Source of the DNA: Gemmatimonadota bacterium
GTDB taxonomy: Bacteria; Gemmatimonadota; Gemmatimonadetes; Gemmatimonadales; Gemmatimonadaceae
Direction of reading: 5' to 3'
NCBI GenBank assembly: GCA_016719105.1
Contig: JADKAQ010000002.1
Location: 372,001-436,000, forward strand
Length of the DNA stretch: 64,000 nucleotides
Shown one piece after another: positions 50,891 to 60,238 of this stretch (position 1 is the stretch's first letter; each line of letters opens with the position of its first letter). The notes under the pieces are model-generated. The model was not told where the DNA came from and made no database searches. It saw nothing but the letters and a program-made list of their open reading frames with translations. A program made the translations under genes and the position numbers.

Positions 50891-52878
50891 GTCGCAAGGC
50901 CAAGCGCGGGACGGCCAGCGCCGACGCGAGGGAGACCAGCGGGACGGAGGGAGCGTCGCCGAGTGCGCCCTCGGGAGCAGCGCCCTCGGGAGCAGCGCCC
51001 TCGGGTGCAGCGCCCTCGGGTGCAGCGCCCTCGACCGGGGTGTCGGCGCGCGCTTCGCTGACACCGGCGCGTCGTCGCCTGTTTCTCGCGATCACGCTTC
51101 TGCTGCCGGTGGTCGCCCTCGCCGCCGTGGAGGGGGCGCTGCGCGTGCTCCGGCCCGAGGACGCCCTCCCGCTCTTCGTCCCGGCGGTGGTCGGTGACGG
51201 TGCGCTGCTGGTGGCGAACCCTCGGGTGGGGCAGCGCTACTTCCCGCTGACGGAGAACGCCCCGGCCCCGCCGCCGGAGTTCTTCGCCAGCCGCAAGCCG
51301 GAAAACGGCTTCCGGCTGTTCGTGCTCGGGGAATCGACCACTGCGGGATTCCCGTATCCACGCAACGGGACGTTCTCGCGCCTGCTGCGCGATGCGCTGC
51401 GCGACGTACTCCCGGGCGATTCGGTCGAGGTGATCAACCTCGGGATCGCGGCGACCAATAGTGTCACCATGCGTGACCTCGCCGCGGAGATCGCCGACGC
51501 GCGCCCGGACGCCATCCTCATCTACGCCGGGCATAACGAGTACTACGGTGTGCTGGGGGCGGCGTCCACGAGGGGCGGCGGGGCGTCGCCCTGGCTGGTT
51601 CGCACCTCCTTGCAGCTGCAACGCCTTCGGATCGGGATGGCGCTCCGGCGCCTGCTCGGTCGCGGAGGGGCGGCGGCGCCCGATTCGGCGCCGAGCTTCA
51701 TGGAGGTGCTCGGCCGCGATCGCGAGGTCCCGCTCGACGGCGAGATTTTCGTGCGGGGGCGCGACCAGTTCGCCGACAACCTCTCGGCGCTCCTGGCGAC
51801 GTTTCGCGAGGGAGGCATTCCGGTATTTGTCGGAAGCCCGGCGAGCAACCTGCGAGACCAGGCGCCGTTCGCCTCGCCCGCCAACGCGGCGGCCGACTCG
51901 GCATTTCGGTCGGCGCAGGGGGCGCTGGCGGCCGGCGATTCGGCGGCCGCCCGCGCTGCATTCCAGCGGGCGCGCGAGCTCGACGTGGTGCGCTTCCGCG
52001 CTCCTGGCGTCTTCACCGCGACCGTGCGCGAGGCGGCCCGGATTGGTGGGGCGACGTACGTCCCGGTCGCCGAGCGATTCGACCAGGCGAGCGCCGGGCT
52101 CCCTGGGCATGCGCTCTTCCTGGAGCACGTGCACCCCAATCGCCGAGGCGTGACGCTGCTCGCGGCGGCGTTCTACGACGCACTCGACTCCGCCGCGTTT
52201 CTCGGACGTCGCGCCGAACGAAGCCGGCGCAGGTCGTGGGAAACGTACCAGGAGGCGTCGGCCTTGACCCCGTTCGACGAGCGCATCGCGTTTCACACCG
52301 TGCAGACGCTCGTCACGCGTTGGCCCTTCGTGCCGACGACGCAGCAGCGAGACTATCGGGCGACCCATCGACCAGACGGCGTGCTCGATAGCCTGGCGCT
52401 CATTGTGTCGCGCGGCGGCTTGCGATGGGAGGAGGCCAAGTTGCAGGTCGCCGCGGACTACGAGCGCCGATCGTTGCCCGATTCTGCGGCGGGCGAGTAT
52501 CGAGGACTCGTGCGCGACCTGCCGTCGGCGGAGTATCCGCGTCGGCTGCTGGCGCGTGCCCTCCTGTTGCAGGGGAACGAAGGTGAGGGCGCACGCGCGC
52601 TGCGCGACGCGTTGCAGCTGGAGCCGACGAGTGCGGGGGCCCTCGCCCTCGGCCAGCTCCTCGTGCAGCGCAAGGACATCGCGGGGGCACTCCCGCTGCT
52701 CGAGCAGGCGGTGCAGCTCGAGCCGACGAACACCACGGCGCTGTACCAGCTCTCGCTCGCCTACGGCTTGGCGCGCGACATCGACAAGGCTCGGGCGACG
52801 GCGCTGGCCCTCGCCCGCATCGATCCACGTTTTCCCGGGCTGGCGGGGTGGATGTCGGCGATCGGGCTGAGCCGGTAG
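50887..52878 (+). CDS. Membrane-anchored SGNH/GDSL hydrolase with TPR tail
   Basis: The start is probably TTG 50887 (SRKAKRGTASAD), overlapping the stop of the small gene before it; that gives 663 aa. The longer frame to 50761 is a shadow of that gene. Residues 28-47 are four PSGAA repeats. A transmembrane helix lies at about 64-84. The hydrolase domain shows Ser150 in LGESTTAGFPYP, Asn216 in YAGHNEYYG and a His in HVHPNRRGVTL. The C-terminal third is TPR-like (ALRDALQLEPTSAGALALGQ). It probably acts on an acyl or carbamoyl ester in the periplasm, together with the three preceding genes. Confidence 0.85.
   Translation: MSRKAKRGTASADARETSGTEGASPSAPSGAAPSGAAPSGAAPSGAAPSTGVSARASLTPARRRLFLAITLLLPVVALAAVEGALRVLRPEDALPLFVPAVVGDGALLVANPRVGQRYFPLTENAPAPPPEFFASRKPENGFRLFVLGESTTAGFPYPRNGTFSRLLRDALRDVLPGDSVEVINLGIAATNSVTMRDLAAEIADARPDAILIYAGHNEYYGVLGAASTRGGGASPWLVRTSLQLQRLRIGMALRRLLGRGGAAAPDSAPSFMEVLGRDREVPLDGEIFVRGRDQFADNLSALLATFREGGIPVFVGSPASNLRDQAPFASPANAAADSAFRSAQGALAAGDSAAARAAFQRARELDVVRFRAPGVFTATVREAARIGGATYVPVAERFDQASAGLPGHALFLEHVHPNRRGVTLLAAAFYDALDSAAFLGRRAERSRRRSWETYQEASALTPFDERIAFHTVQTLVTRWPFVPTTQQRDYRATHRPDGVLDSLALIVSRGGLRWEEAKLQVAADYERRSLPDSAAGEYRGLVRDLPSAEYPRRLLARALLLQGNEGEGARALRDALQLEPTSAGALALGQLLVQRKDIAGALPLLEQAVQLEPTNTTALYQLSLAYGLARDIDKARATALALARIDPRFPGLAGWMSAIGLSR
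50967..51033. repeat. 15-bp tandem repeat coding PSGAA
   Basis: Four full copies of GCCCTCGGGAGCAGC (last two with T for A) and a partial fifth, in frame in the SGNH-hydrolase gene just before its membrane helix. In-frame units allow copy-number change without loss of the protein. Confidence 0.9.
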
Positions 52879-52958
52879 GGGCGACTCGTCTCGTCCCGCG
52901 CACGTTTCGCGACGACGTCGTCCGACATATCGTTGATGGGCGACCGACCCTCGACACG

Positions 52959-54110
52959 ATGCGCCTCTCTCGACACCGAGTCTCGCGTTTGATCACCCGG
53001 CGGGCGTGGTGGGGACTCATCACGGCGCTGCTCGTCGTCGCCGCGCCCGCCTCCGGTCAGAGCGCGACGGTGAGTGGCGTTGTACGCGACACCGTCGGGC
53101 TCTTCATTGCCGGAGCCGAAGTCACGGTCGAAGGTGGGAGCGCGCGTGCCGTCTCCGGGGAGGACGGGAGCTACGTGCTACGCGGGCTCACCGCGGGCAA
53201 CCTCCGCCTGCGTATTCGCCGGCTGGGATTCCGTCCGGCCGTGATGGACGTCGAGGTCCCGACCACTGGCCTTGTCGACGTCGAGATTCAGCTCGTGCAG
53301 GTGGTCACGCGACTTGCGGCGGTCTCGGTGCTGGCGAGGCGCGATGCCTTCGAGTCGCGCCTCGCCGGCTTCTACGAGCGCCGGGACCGAAAGGTCGGGC
53401 ATTTCGTGTCACGCGACCGGATCGAACGAACGCATTCGTTCTCGTTCACCGACCTGTTGCGGGAGATTCCGGGGGTGAAGATCCGCCCGATCGGCAACAT
53501 CCAGAAGGCCGTTCGCATCCGCGGGTCGAGCTGTCCACCGCTGGTCTTCCTGGACGGGATGGCGGCCGCCGCAGCGGAGTTCGACCTGGAGTCGATCGAT
53601 CCGGGGATGGTGGAGGGGATCGAGGTCTATTCGGGATCCGCCACCGTCCCTGCGGAGTTCGCCGGGCCGCGCAATCTCGATCGATGCGGCGTGGTGGCGA
53701 TATGGTCGAGCCCATCCCGATCGCGCCGCCGACGGCCCGACCCCAAGGCGACGGTCGATTCCCGGGCGGCGATCGATCTCGATGGAATGGTGGGGCGCGG
53801 CGAGGCCTTCACGGCGGCGCAGGTCGACTCGGCGGTGACGTTGGTCGACGGCGGCCTAGCACCGGAGTATCCGATTCCACTCTACCGGGACCGGCGAGGC
53901 GGGCGCGTCCTCACCGAGTTTGTCGTCGACACCACGGGTGCCGTGGTCCCCGGGACGATCGGGGTGATCGCCTCAACGCATCCGCTGTTCTCGCTGTCGG
54001 CGCGCGAGGCGCTCCTGCGGGCGCAGTTCACGCCAGCCCGGCGTCAGGGGGCTCTGGTTCGGCAGGTGGTCCAGCTGCCGATCGAGTTCGTCTACCCGAC
54101 CAGCCCCTGA
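52959..54110 (+). CDS. Outer-membrane plug domain fused to TonB C-terminal domain
   Basis: A 383-aa protein from ATG 52959. Signal peptide 1-34 (ITALLVVAAPASGQ). Residues 36-113 are a carboxypeptidase-regulatory-like beta domain (SGVVRDTVGLFIAGAEVTVE). Residues 145-250 match a TonB-dependent receptor plug (FTDLLREIPGVKIRP; PPLVFLDGM; CGVVAIWS). There is no beta-barrel. Residues 300-380 match a TonB C-terminal domain (GGRVLTEFVVDTTGAVVPGT; HPLFSLSAREALLRAQFTPA). Each part is common; the combination is not familiar to me. It lies upstream of a SusC/SusD pair. Confidence 0.8.
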   Translation: MRLSRHRVSRLITRRAWWGLITALLVVAAPASGQSATVSGVVRDTVGLFIAGAEVTVEGGSARAVSGEDGSYVLRGLTAGNLRLRIRRLGFRPAVMDVEVPTTGLVDVEIQLVQVVTRLAAVSVLARRDAFESRLAGFYERRDRKVGHFVSRDRIERTHSFSFTDLLREIPGVKIRPIGNIQKAVRIRGSSCPPLVFLDGMAAAAAEFDLESIDPGMVEGIEVYSGSATVPAEFAGPRNLDRCGVVAIWSSPSRSRRRRPDPKATVDSRAAIDLDGMVGRGEAFTAAQVDSAVTLVDGGLAPEYPIPLYRDRRGGRVLTEFVVDTTGAVVPGTIGVIASTHPLFSLSAREALLRAQFTPARRQGALVRQVVQLPIEFVYPTSP

Positions 54111-54120
54111 TCCGCGGCAA

Positions 54121-54137
54121 GGGGGCGACTCGCCCCC
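54121..54137 (+). terminator. GC hairpin after the plug-TonB gene
   Basis: GGGGGCG-ACT-CGCCCCC, a perfect 7-bp stem 10 bp after the stop codon. No U-tract follows. Confidence 0.45.
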
Positions 54138-54318
54138 TCCGGGCGCCACGGTAGCCGGCGTTCCCCTGGTTTGCGAGCCTGCGCCCGGACTGGAGCGCGG
54201 CCGCGAGCGCCGATCGCATCCCCGGCGCTGCGGGTTTGGCGACCCCGTCCTTTAGTGTGGTTCCTAAGCGGATCGCTGTGAGGGAAGGGGTGCGAAACCC
54301 TCGGGGAATACCGGGCAG

Positions 54319-54334
54319 GTTTTGTATACAAAAC
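54319..54334. promoter_or_regulatory. Perfect palindrome resembling a GntR-family operator
   Basis: GTTTTGTATACAAAAC is a perfect 16-bp palindrome. Its core TTGTATACAA is the kind of site bound by many FadR-subfamily GntR regulators. It is 11/16 A/T-rich in a GC-rich genome and lies about 235 bp before the susC-like start. Confidence 0.6.
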
Positions 54335-54566
54335 GGGACGCAAGTTGTTGTCGTTGCGTGGGATAAGCCGAAGCGGGAATCGTGCAGATCCCTCTTGACG
54401 CTCGCCTGACACCCCCCAACGTTCGTGTCGTCCCAAATCCTGCCCGAACGGGCGGGTGCATTGGGTTCAACCCAATCCCGGAGGACTTTGTCGGACTACT
54501 TCGTCACCGCGGTTCCGGTTCAATCAACGCACCGCAGCTCCCCCCAAACCCGCATCCCCAGGTAAC

Positions 54567-57500
54567 ATGCGAAGCTTGCCAGTAATGAAGGGCGTCTTCG
54601 CGCGCGTGTTCGCCCTCGCCCTGCTCATGGGCGTGTCGGCGGAAGCGTTTGCGCAGGCCGCCACCATCTCTGGACGGGTCACGAATACCGAAGGGCAGCC
54701 GATCGTCGGCGCCAACGTCTTGATCCCGTCCCTCAACGCCGGCACGACCAGCGGCGCCAATGGTGTTTACCAGTTTTCGGTTCCAGAGTCCCAGGCGAAC
54801 GGCCAGCGCGTCACGCTGACCGCCCGCTTCATCGGCTTCACCCCGGTGAGCCGTCAGATCACGCTGACGACCGGCGCGCAGACGCAGAACTTCGAGCTCA
54901 AGACCGATCCGTTCCGCCTGGAAGAGATGGTGGTGACGGGGGTGGCTGACGCGACGTCGACCAAGAAGCTCGCCTTCTCGGTCTCGCGCATCTCCGAGGA
55001 GCAGATGAAGCAGGTCCCGGCGTCGTCGCCCATCGCGGCGATCGCCGGCAAGGTCGCGGGCGCCCGCATCGCGGTCGGCACCGGCAACCCCGGCGCCGCG
55101 CCGTCGATCCGTCTGCGTGGCTCGACCAACCTCACGGTCGGCAACAACGATCCGCTCATCCTCGTCGATGGCGTGATCACCAAGAACTCGCTCGCCGACA
55201 TCGACGCCAACGACATCGAGTCGGTCGAAGTCCTCAAGGGCGCCGCTGCGGCCTCGTTCTACGGCTCCAACGCCGCCAACGGCGTCGTGGCCATCACGAC
55301 CAAGCGCGGCAAGAACCTGCAGGACAACAAGATCTCCTTCAGCAGCCGCAGCGAGTATGGCCAGTCGGGCGTGTACAAGTTCGTGCCGCTCAGCCAGCAC
55401 CACAATTTCCAGCTGAACAGCGACGGCTCGATCAAGACGAACGCCGCCGGCACGCAGCGCCTCCTCGACCCGGACGGCATCGCCGACAATCCGTATCCGT
55501 CGACCGGACCCGACGCCTGGCGCAACCAGCTCAAGAGCTGGCTCCAGGACGGCAACTTCTACCTGCAGAACTTCCAGCTCGGGCTGCGTCGCGGCAGCAC
55601 CAACCTGAACTCGTCGTTCACGACGGACCACAACCAGGGGATCCTGCCGTTCACGTCCGGGCAGCGCCGCCAGAACCTCCGCATGAACGTCGACCAGGCG
55701 TTAGGCAGCAAGGCGGACTTCTCGGCGAGCTTCACGTACGGCTTGAATCGCAACGACTACGATCCGGGCAGCACCGACGGGTGGTTCGCGCTGCTGCAGG
55801 CGCCCCCCGATCTCGACCTCGTGCACCCGAACCCGGCGAGCGACGTCGAGTACTACCCGCTGCTTCCGGACCTCAAGGCGAAGAACGCGCGCGGCAATCC
55901 GCTGTACGGCCTCCGGAACAGCGACTACAACCTGCGCCGTGAACGCCTGCTCGGCTCGTTCTCCTTCCGCTATCGCCCGTTCAACTGGCTCAACCTCGAC
56001 GCCAACTACGGGACCGACCGCCTGAACCAGCGCGACCGCCTGTACAACTTCCGCGGCTACCTCAACGAGGGCGGCGTCGCGGGCAACGGTCAGCTGCAAG
56101 AGCGCACCTTCAACAACGTCGCCGAGAACCTCCAGTTCAACGCCACGACCAAGAAGCTGCTCTTCAACAACCTGCTCTCCACGACCCGCGTCACGTACCT
56201 GCTGGAGAACCTCGACAACACCAACTTCACGGCCAACAGCACCAAGCTGAACGTGACCGACGTGCCCGACCTTGCGGCCGCCGATCCGACGCAGGTGGCG
56301 GTGAACTCGGGGCTCGACCTGCAGCGCACGGTGAACTACTTCGTGTCGCAGTCGTTCGACTTCAAGGATCGCTACATCATCGACGCGCTCTATCGTCGCG
56401 ACGGTTCGTCGCTCTTCGGCAAGGACGCGCGCTGGCAGGACTTCTATCGCGTCGCCCTGGCCTATCGCATCTCCGAGGACTTCAAGCTCCCGGGCGTGCA
56501 GGACTTCAAGATCCGCGCGGCCCGCGGGACCGCGGGGCTGCGCCCCGGCTTCTCCGACCAGTACGAGACCTACTCGCTCGCCGGCGGGCAGATCTCCAAG
56601 CAGCAGCTCGGCAACACGAACCTCAAGCCGGCGATCCAGACCGAAAACGAGTACGGCATCAACATCCAGTTCCTCGATCGCTTCGACCTCGAGCTCGTGA
56701 AGGCCGATCGCCTGACGAAGGGCGCCTTCCTGTCGATCCCGCTCTCGCTGGCGGCGTCAGGCGGCTTCCTCAATCAGGTGCAAAACGCGGCGGACGTCAG
56801 CGCACACACGTACGAAGTGTCGTTGCAGACGCGCGTGGTCGACACCGATGCCTTCTCCTACTCGTTCTCGCTCACCGGCGACAACACGCGGCAGAAGATC
56901 GATCGCATGGACGCCGCGCCGTTCCGCCGCAACGCGACGGGAGCCCAGGGGCAGGACGTCTTCTACTACAAGTCGGGTGAGAAGCTCGGCGTCATCTACG
57001 GCACCAAGTGGGTGCGCAGCTTCGAGCAGCTCAAGGAAAACCCGGCCAACGCCAGCGCCAACGCGGCGGACTACGTCGTGAACTCCGACGGCTATCTCGT
57101 GCGCGCGGCCAACCTCGGGAAGAGCACCGAAGCGCCGATCGCCTACGTGAATGCCGCCGGCGCGACGCAGCACGTGATCGGGGACGTCAACCCCGACTTC
57201 AGCTTCGGCTTCGCCAACAACCTGCGCTACAAGAGCTTCACGCTCTACGCCCTGCTCGACGGCGTGCGCGGTGGCGACATCTACAACTTCACCAAGCAGT
57301 GGATGTACCAGGACGAGCGGCACGGGACGCAGGACCAGGCTGGTCGCCCGGTCGCCGATCGCCGTCCGCTGGCCTTCTACTCCGCGGGGCTCTACAACGG
57401 CCTGGTCGCCAACGACCACTTCGTCGAGGACGGGTCGTACGCCCGCCTGCGTGAGCTCTCGGTCGCCTACAACGTCGGCCAGAACACGCTCGCGCGCTTC

Positions 57501-57683
57501 GGGCTCAATCGCCAGATCAAGGGGATGAAGCTTGCCTTCATCGGGCGCAACGTCTTCACGTGGACCAAGTACACGGGCTTCGACCCGGAAGTGACCGCCG
57601 GTGGCGACTTCAACTTCCGTATCGACGGCTTCCGTTATCCCAACTTCCGCACCTTCACCGGTCAGGTCGAGCTGCAGTTCTAA
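54567..57683 (+). CDS. SusC/RagA-family TonB-linked outer membrane protein
   Basis: A 1038-aa outer-membrane transporter. The start MRSLPVMKGVFARVF (54567) is preferred; MKGVFARVF six codons later is also possible. Signal peptide ends near AEAFAQ. A carboxypeptidase-regulatory-like domain (ATISGRVTNTEGQPIVGANV) precedes the plug (IRLRGSTNLTVGNNDPLILV; VEVLKGAAAASFYGSNAANG). The 22-strand-type barrel fills the rest and ends FTGQVELQF. With the SusD-like lipoprotein next to it, it should import a large substrate such as an oligosaccharide or peptide. The substrate cannot be inferred from this window, as no hydrolase accompanies the pair. Confidence 0.95.
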   Translation: MRSLPVMKGVFARVFALALLMGVSAEAFAQAATISGRVTNTEGQPIVGANVLIPSLNAGTTSGANGVYQFSVPESQANGQRVTLTARFIGFTPVSRQITLTTGAQTQNFELKTDPFRLEEMVVTGVADATSTKKLAFSVSRISEEQMKQVPASSPIAAIAGKVAGARIAVGTGNPGAAPSIRLRGSTNLTVGNNDPLILVDGVITKNSLADIDANDIESVEVLKGAAAASFYGSNAANGVVAITTKRGKNLQDNKISFSSRSEYGQSGVYKFVPLSQHHNFQLNSDGSIKTNAAGTQRLLDPDGIADNPYPSTGPDAWRNQLKSWLQDGNFYLQNFQLGLRRGSTNLNSSFTTDHNQGILPFTSGQRRQNLRMNVDQALGSKADFSASFTYGLNRNDYDPGSTDGWFALLQAPPDLDLVHPNPASDVEYYPLLPDLKAKNARGNPLYGLRNSDYNLRRERLLGSFSFRYRPFNWLNLDANYGTDRLNQRDRLYNFRGYLNEGGVAGNGQLQERTFNNVAENLQFNATTKKLLFNNLLSTTRVTYLLENLDNTNFTANSTKLNVTDVPDLAAADPTQVAVNSGLDLQRTVNYFVSQSFDFKDRYIIDALYRRDGSSLFGKDARWQDFYRVALAYRISEDFKLPGVQDFKIRAARGTAGLRPGFSDQYETYSLAGGQISKQQLGNTNLKPAIQTENEYGINIQFLDRFDLELVKADRLTKGAFLSIPLSLAASGGFLNQVQNAADVSAHTYEVSLQTRVVDTDAFSYSFSLTGDNTRQKIDRMDAAPFRRNATGAQGQDVFYYKSGEKLGVIYGTKWVRSFEQLKENPANASANAADYVVNSDGYLVRAANLGKSTEAPIAYVNAAGATQHVIGDVNPDFSFGFANNLRYKSFTLYALLDGVRGGDIYNFTKQWMYQDERHGTQDQAGRPVADRRPLAFYSAGLYNGLVANDHFVEDGSYARLRELSVAYNVGQNTLARFGLNRQIKGMKLAFIGRNVFTWTKYTGFDPEVTAGGDFNFRIDGFRYPNFRTFTGQVELQF

Positions 57684-57708
57684 CCTGGCACGAGGAGCCC
57701 TTACACTG

Positions 57709-59265
57709 ATGCGAACCCGAAGCATTTCCCGCTTCGTCCTCGGGACCGCGGCGCTGCTCTCTGCCAGTGCCTGTGCGGATCTCGACGTGACGAACCCGAA
57801 CAATCCCGACATCAAGCGTGCCTTGGCGTCGGGGGAAGACGTGAAGAACATCGCCGTCTCCACGATCAACTCGTGGTACCTGACGGCGACGTACCTCGAG
57901 CCGTACATGATGCTGTCGGTCACCTCCGACAACGGCGCGGCCAACTTCGGCAACTTCGGCATGCGGTTCAACAACCTCGAGCCGAGGGCGCCGTACGTGA
58001 ACAACTCGGCCGGTGGTGACCGCGCCGTGACCGAGAGCCCGTGGAACTTCAACTACGGGACGCTGGGCGCCGCCAACGACGTCCTCATCGCCATCGACAA
58101 TGGCGTCGAGGTGCCGAATGGCGAGACGGCGAAGTACAAGGCGTTGGCGCAGTTCACGCAGGCGGCCTCGCTGGCGAACATCGCGATCCTCTTCGACCAG
58201 GGATTCGTGGTCGACGAGAAGAGCGCGGGGACCACGCCGGTGTTCAAGAAGTACCCGGAGGTGTCGGCCGCCGCGATGACGAAGTGGGACGCGCTGATCG
58301 CCTCGCTGAGCGGCAAGAACGAGACGTATGACGTCAGCGTGATCCCCATCGCCGCCGGGCCGATGACTTCGGCGATGCTGTCCCGCATGGCCAACACGAT
58401 GGCGGCCCGTACACTCGTCTACACGGCGAGAACGCCCACCGAGAACGCTGCGGTGAATTGGGCCAAGGTCGTGTCGTACGCCGAGAAGGGGCTGAGCGGG
58501 ACGGCGGGTGCCGGCGCGCCGTACGACTTCACCGTCGTCGGCGACAACAACAACTGGTACTCGTACATCGCGTTCTACGGCGACGAGCCCACGTGGCTGC
58601 GCGTCGACATGCGCCTCATCAACATCCTGGATCCGAACTCGCCGGCGAAGTTCACCGGCACGATCCCGCCGGCCGCAACCTCGGCCGACGCGCGCCTCGC
58701 ATCGGACTTCCAGTTCCACGGCGCCGTCATCGGCGACCCGGCGCGCGGCATCTACATGCAGAGCCCGTACTCGCACAAGCGCTATCGCTTCCATGCGCGT
58801 ACGTCGCCGAGCGCGGCCACCGGGCCGGTCCCGTACGTCCTCCAGGCCGAAAACGACCTGCTGTGGGCCGAAGGGCTGATCCGGAGCGGCGGCAGCCTCG
58901 CCACCGCGGCTTCCCTGATCAACAAGACGCGCGTGACCCGCGGTCAGCTGGCGCCGGCAACGGCGGCCGATGGCGCCGCGAAGCTGCTCGACTACGTGTA
59001 CTACGAACGTGTGGTCGACCTGCTCAACACGAGCGGCGTCGAACTGATGGATGGGCGTCGCTTCGACAAGCTCCAGGCCGGGACGCTTCGTCACCTCCCG
59101 GTGCCTGCCAAGGAACTGGAAATCCTCCGCCTCCCGATCTACACGTTCGGCGGCGTTGGACAACCGGATCGTTACATCTCGTCGATCGTCTCGCACGCCT
59201 CCGACAACCTGGCCACGATCGAGGCAGGGAAGAAGCGGGGACGCACGGCACGACCCGAGCGGTAG
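57709..59265 (+). CDS. SusD/RagB-family outer membrane lipoprotein
   Basis: The 518-aa substrate-binding partner of the SusC-like transporter. The start MRTRSISRFVLG (57709) follows a GAGGA ribosome site. The lipobox LSASAC anchors it at Cys20. The mature N-terminus DLDVTNPNNPD and the helical TPR-like body (KYKALAQFTQAASLANIAIL; YERVVDLLNTSGVELMDGRR) are family-typical. It starts 25 bp after the susC-like stop and is followed by a strong terminator. Confidence 0.93.
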   Translation: MRTRSISRFVLGTAALLSASACADLDVTNPNNPDIKRALASGEDVKNIAVSTINSWYLTATYLEPYMMLSVTSDNGAANFGNFGMRFNNLEPRAPYVNNSAGGDRAVTESPWNFNYGTLGAANDVLIAIDNGVEVPNGETAKYKALAQFTQAASLANIAILFDQGFVVDEKSAGTTPVFKKYPEVSAAAMTKWDALIASLSGKNETYDVSVIPIAAGPMTSAMLSRMANTMAARTLVYTARTPTENAAVNWAKVVSYAEKGLSGTAGAGAPYDFTVVGDNNNWYSYIAFYGDEPTWLRVDMRLINILDPNSPAKFTGTIPPAATSADARLASDFQFHGAVIGDPARGIYMQSPYSHKRYRFHARTSPSAATGPVPYVLQAENDLLWAEGLIRSGGSLATAASLINKTRVTRGQLAPATAADGAAKLLDYVYYERVVDLLNTSGVELMDGRRFDKLQAGTLRHLPVPAKELEILRLPIYTFGGVGQPDRYISSIVSHASDNLATIEAGKKRGRTARPER

Positions 59266-59290
59266 TACTGCTCGACGCACCAGAACGGAG

Positions 59291-59326
59291 AACCGGGCGC
59301 GCCCTCGTGCGAGGACGCGCCCGGTT
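59291..59326 (+). terminator. Terminator of the SusC/SusD operon
   Basis: AACCGGGCGCG and CGCGCCCGGTT form a perfect 11-bp stem, extended by an inner CCTC/GAGG stem, followed by CGCTTTG. It lies 25 bp after the stop. Confidence 0.85.
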
Positions 59327-59391
59327 CGCTTTGTCAGGGAGGAAGTCGGTCTCGGCGGCGCGACCTGCTCCTGCCGTTCGATCCGTCGCTG

Positions 59392-59895
59392 CTAGTGCTT
59401 CAGGTTCGCGCAGGTGATCACGTTGCTGAGCTCCTGCCCGCCGCTGTAGACGTTGACGTGGTACTCGCCGCTCTCCGGGAGCGAGAGCGACAGCTCGGTA
59501 TCGAGCTGGGCTCGACCGTCGGCGCCGACTTCGATGACCGGAAAGATGTCGAGCGGCATGACGGGGATGCTCCCGGCGCCGCATCGTCCCTGCAGGAGTC
59601 CCCACTGCACGGTGAACGACTGGCCGCCGCTCTGGCTCGTGAAGTTGAGGCGCACCTGTGCGCGGTCCCTGTTCTCCGCCGTGGACGTGAGGGAGATGGT
59701 GCCGTAGATCCGCGATTGTGTGCGCATTGCGACGTTGGAGGCCCTCACCTGAACCGGCGTGAAGTTCCCCGACCAGCGAATCTTCTTCTGTTCGACCGAG
59801 GCGCCCGAACTCTGGGCGGCGGCAAGCGCGGGCACGAGCACTCCGGCGAGCGCCAGGAGCAGGTGACGTGGGCGTGGCAGTGCGAGGGAAGGCAT
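59392..59895 (-). CDS. Secreted hypothetical protein
   Basis: Not recognised. The start MPSLALPRPRHLLLALAGVL (59895) gives 167 aa with a signal peptide ending ALAAAQ. The mature part is predicted beta-rich (RIYGTISLTSTAENRDRAQV; VQWGLLQGRCGAG; SGEYHVNVYSGGQELSNVIT) and contains two Cys that could pair. It lies convergent to the SusD terminator and divergent from the CHRD gene. Confidence 0.7.
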   Translation of the reverse strand: MPSLALPRPRHLLLALAGVLVPALAAAQSSGASVEQKKIRWSGNFTPVQVRASNVAMRTQSRIYGTISLTSTAENRDRAQVRLNFTSQSGGQSFTVQWGLLQGRCGAGSIPVMPLDIFPVIEVGADGRAQLDTELSLSLPESGEYHVNVYSGGQELSNVITCANLKH

Positions 59896-60238
59896 GGCAC
59901 GATCGGGCATTGGGGGGACGATCTGAAGTGGTGCGATGGAAGTGTCCGGGGTGCCGCGGTGGACGTCAATGGCGGCATGCCCGATGAAGCTACCCCGTTC
60001 CTTCGCGTCCGGTCCCCTGCAGGGAGGCGTGCGGTTCGCAGCGGGATGCACGGGACGGCGCACCTGAGGCGAGGTCGACACGACGTTGAGGCGTTGGTGA
60101 CTGGCGCGCCCACCGTCAGGAATGTGGCCTTCACCGCACGAGCCTCTCCCTTGGCCGCAATGTCGTGGCAGCGGGCAAAGGGGACTCGCAGTTTCGGCAT
60201 TCGACGCACACCTCCTCTCCTCACCCACGAGGTCTCGC
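59896..60238. other. Divergent intergenic region, no gene seen
   Basis: These 343 bp separate two divergently read secreted-protein genes. The open frames across it are shadows. No convincing promoter, hairpin or repeat was found, though promoters for both genes must lie here. Confidence 0.5.

Larger units (their letters stand above)
54111..54566. other. Leader/regulatory region upstream of the susC-like gene
   Basis: This 456-bp gap has no gene. It contains a GC hairpin at 54121-54137, a perfect 16-bp palindrome at 54319-54334, a small hairpin GCCCGAACGGGC (54442-54453) and the inverted repeat ATTGGGTT-C-AACCCAAT (54460-54476). The open frames across it are not protein-like. Confidence 0.6.
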
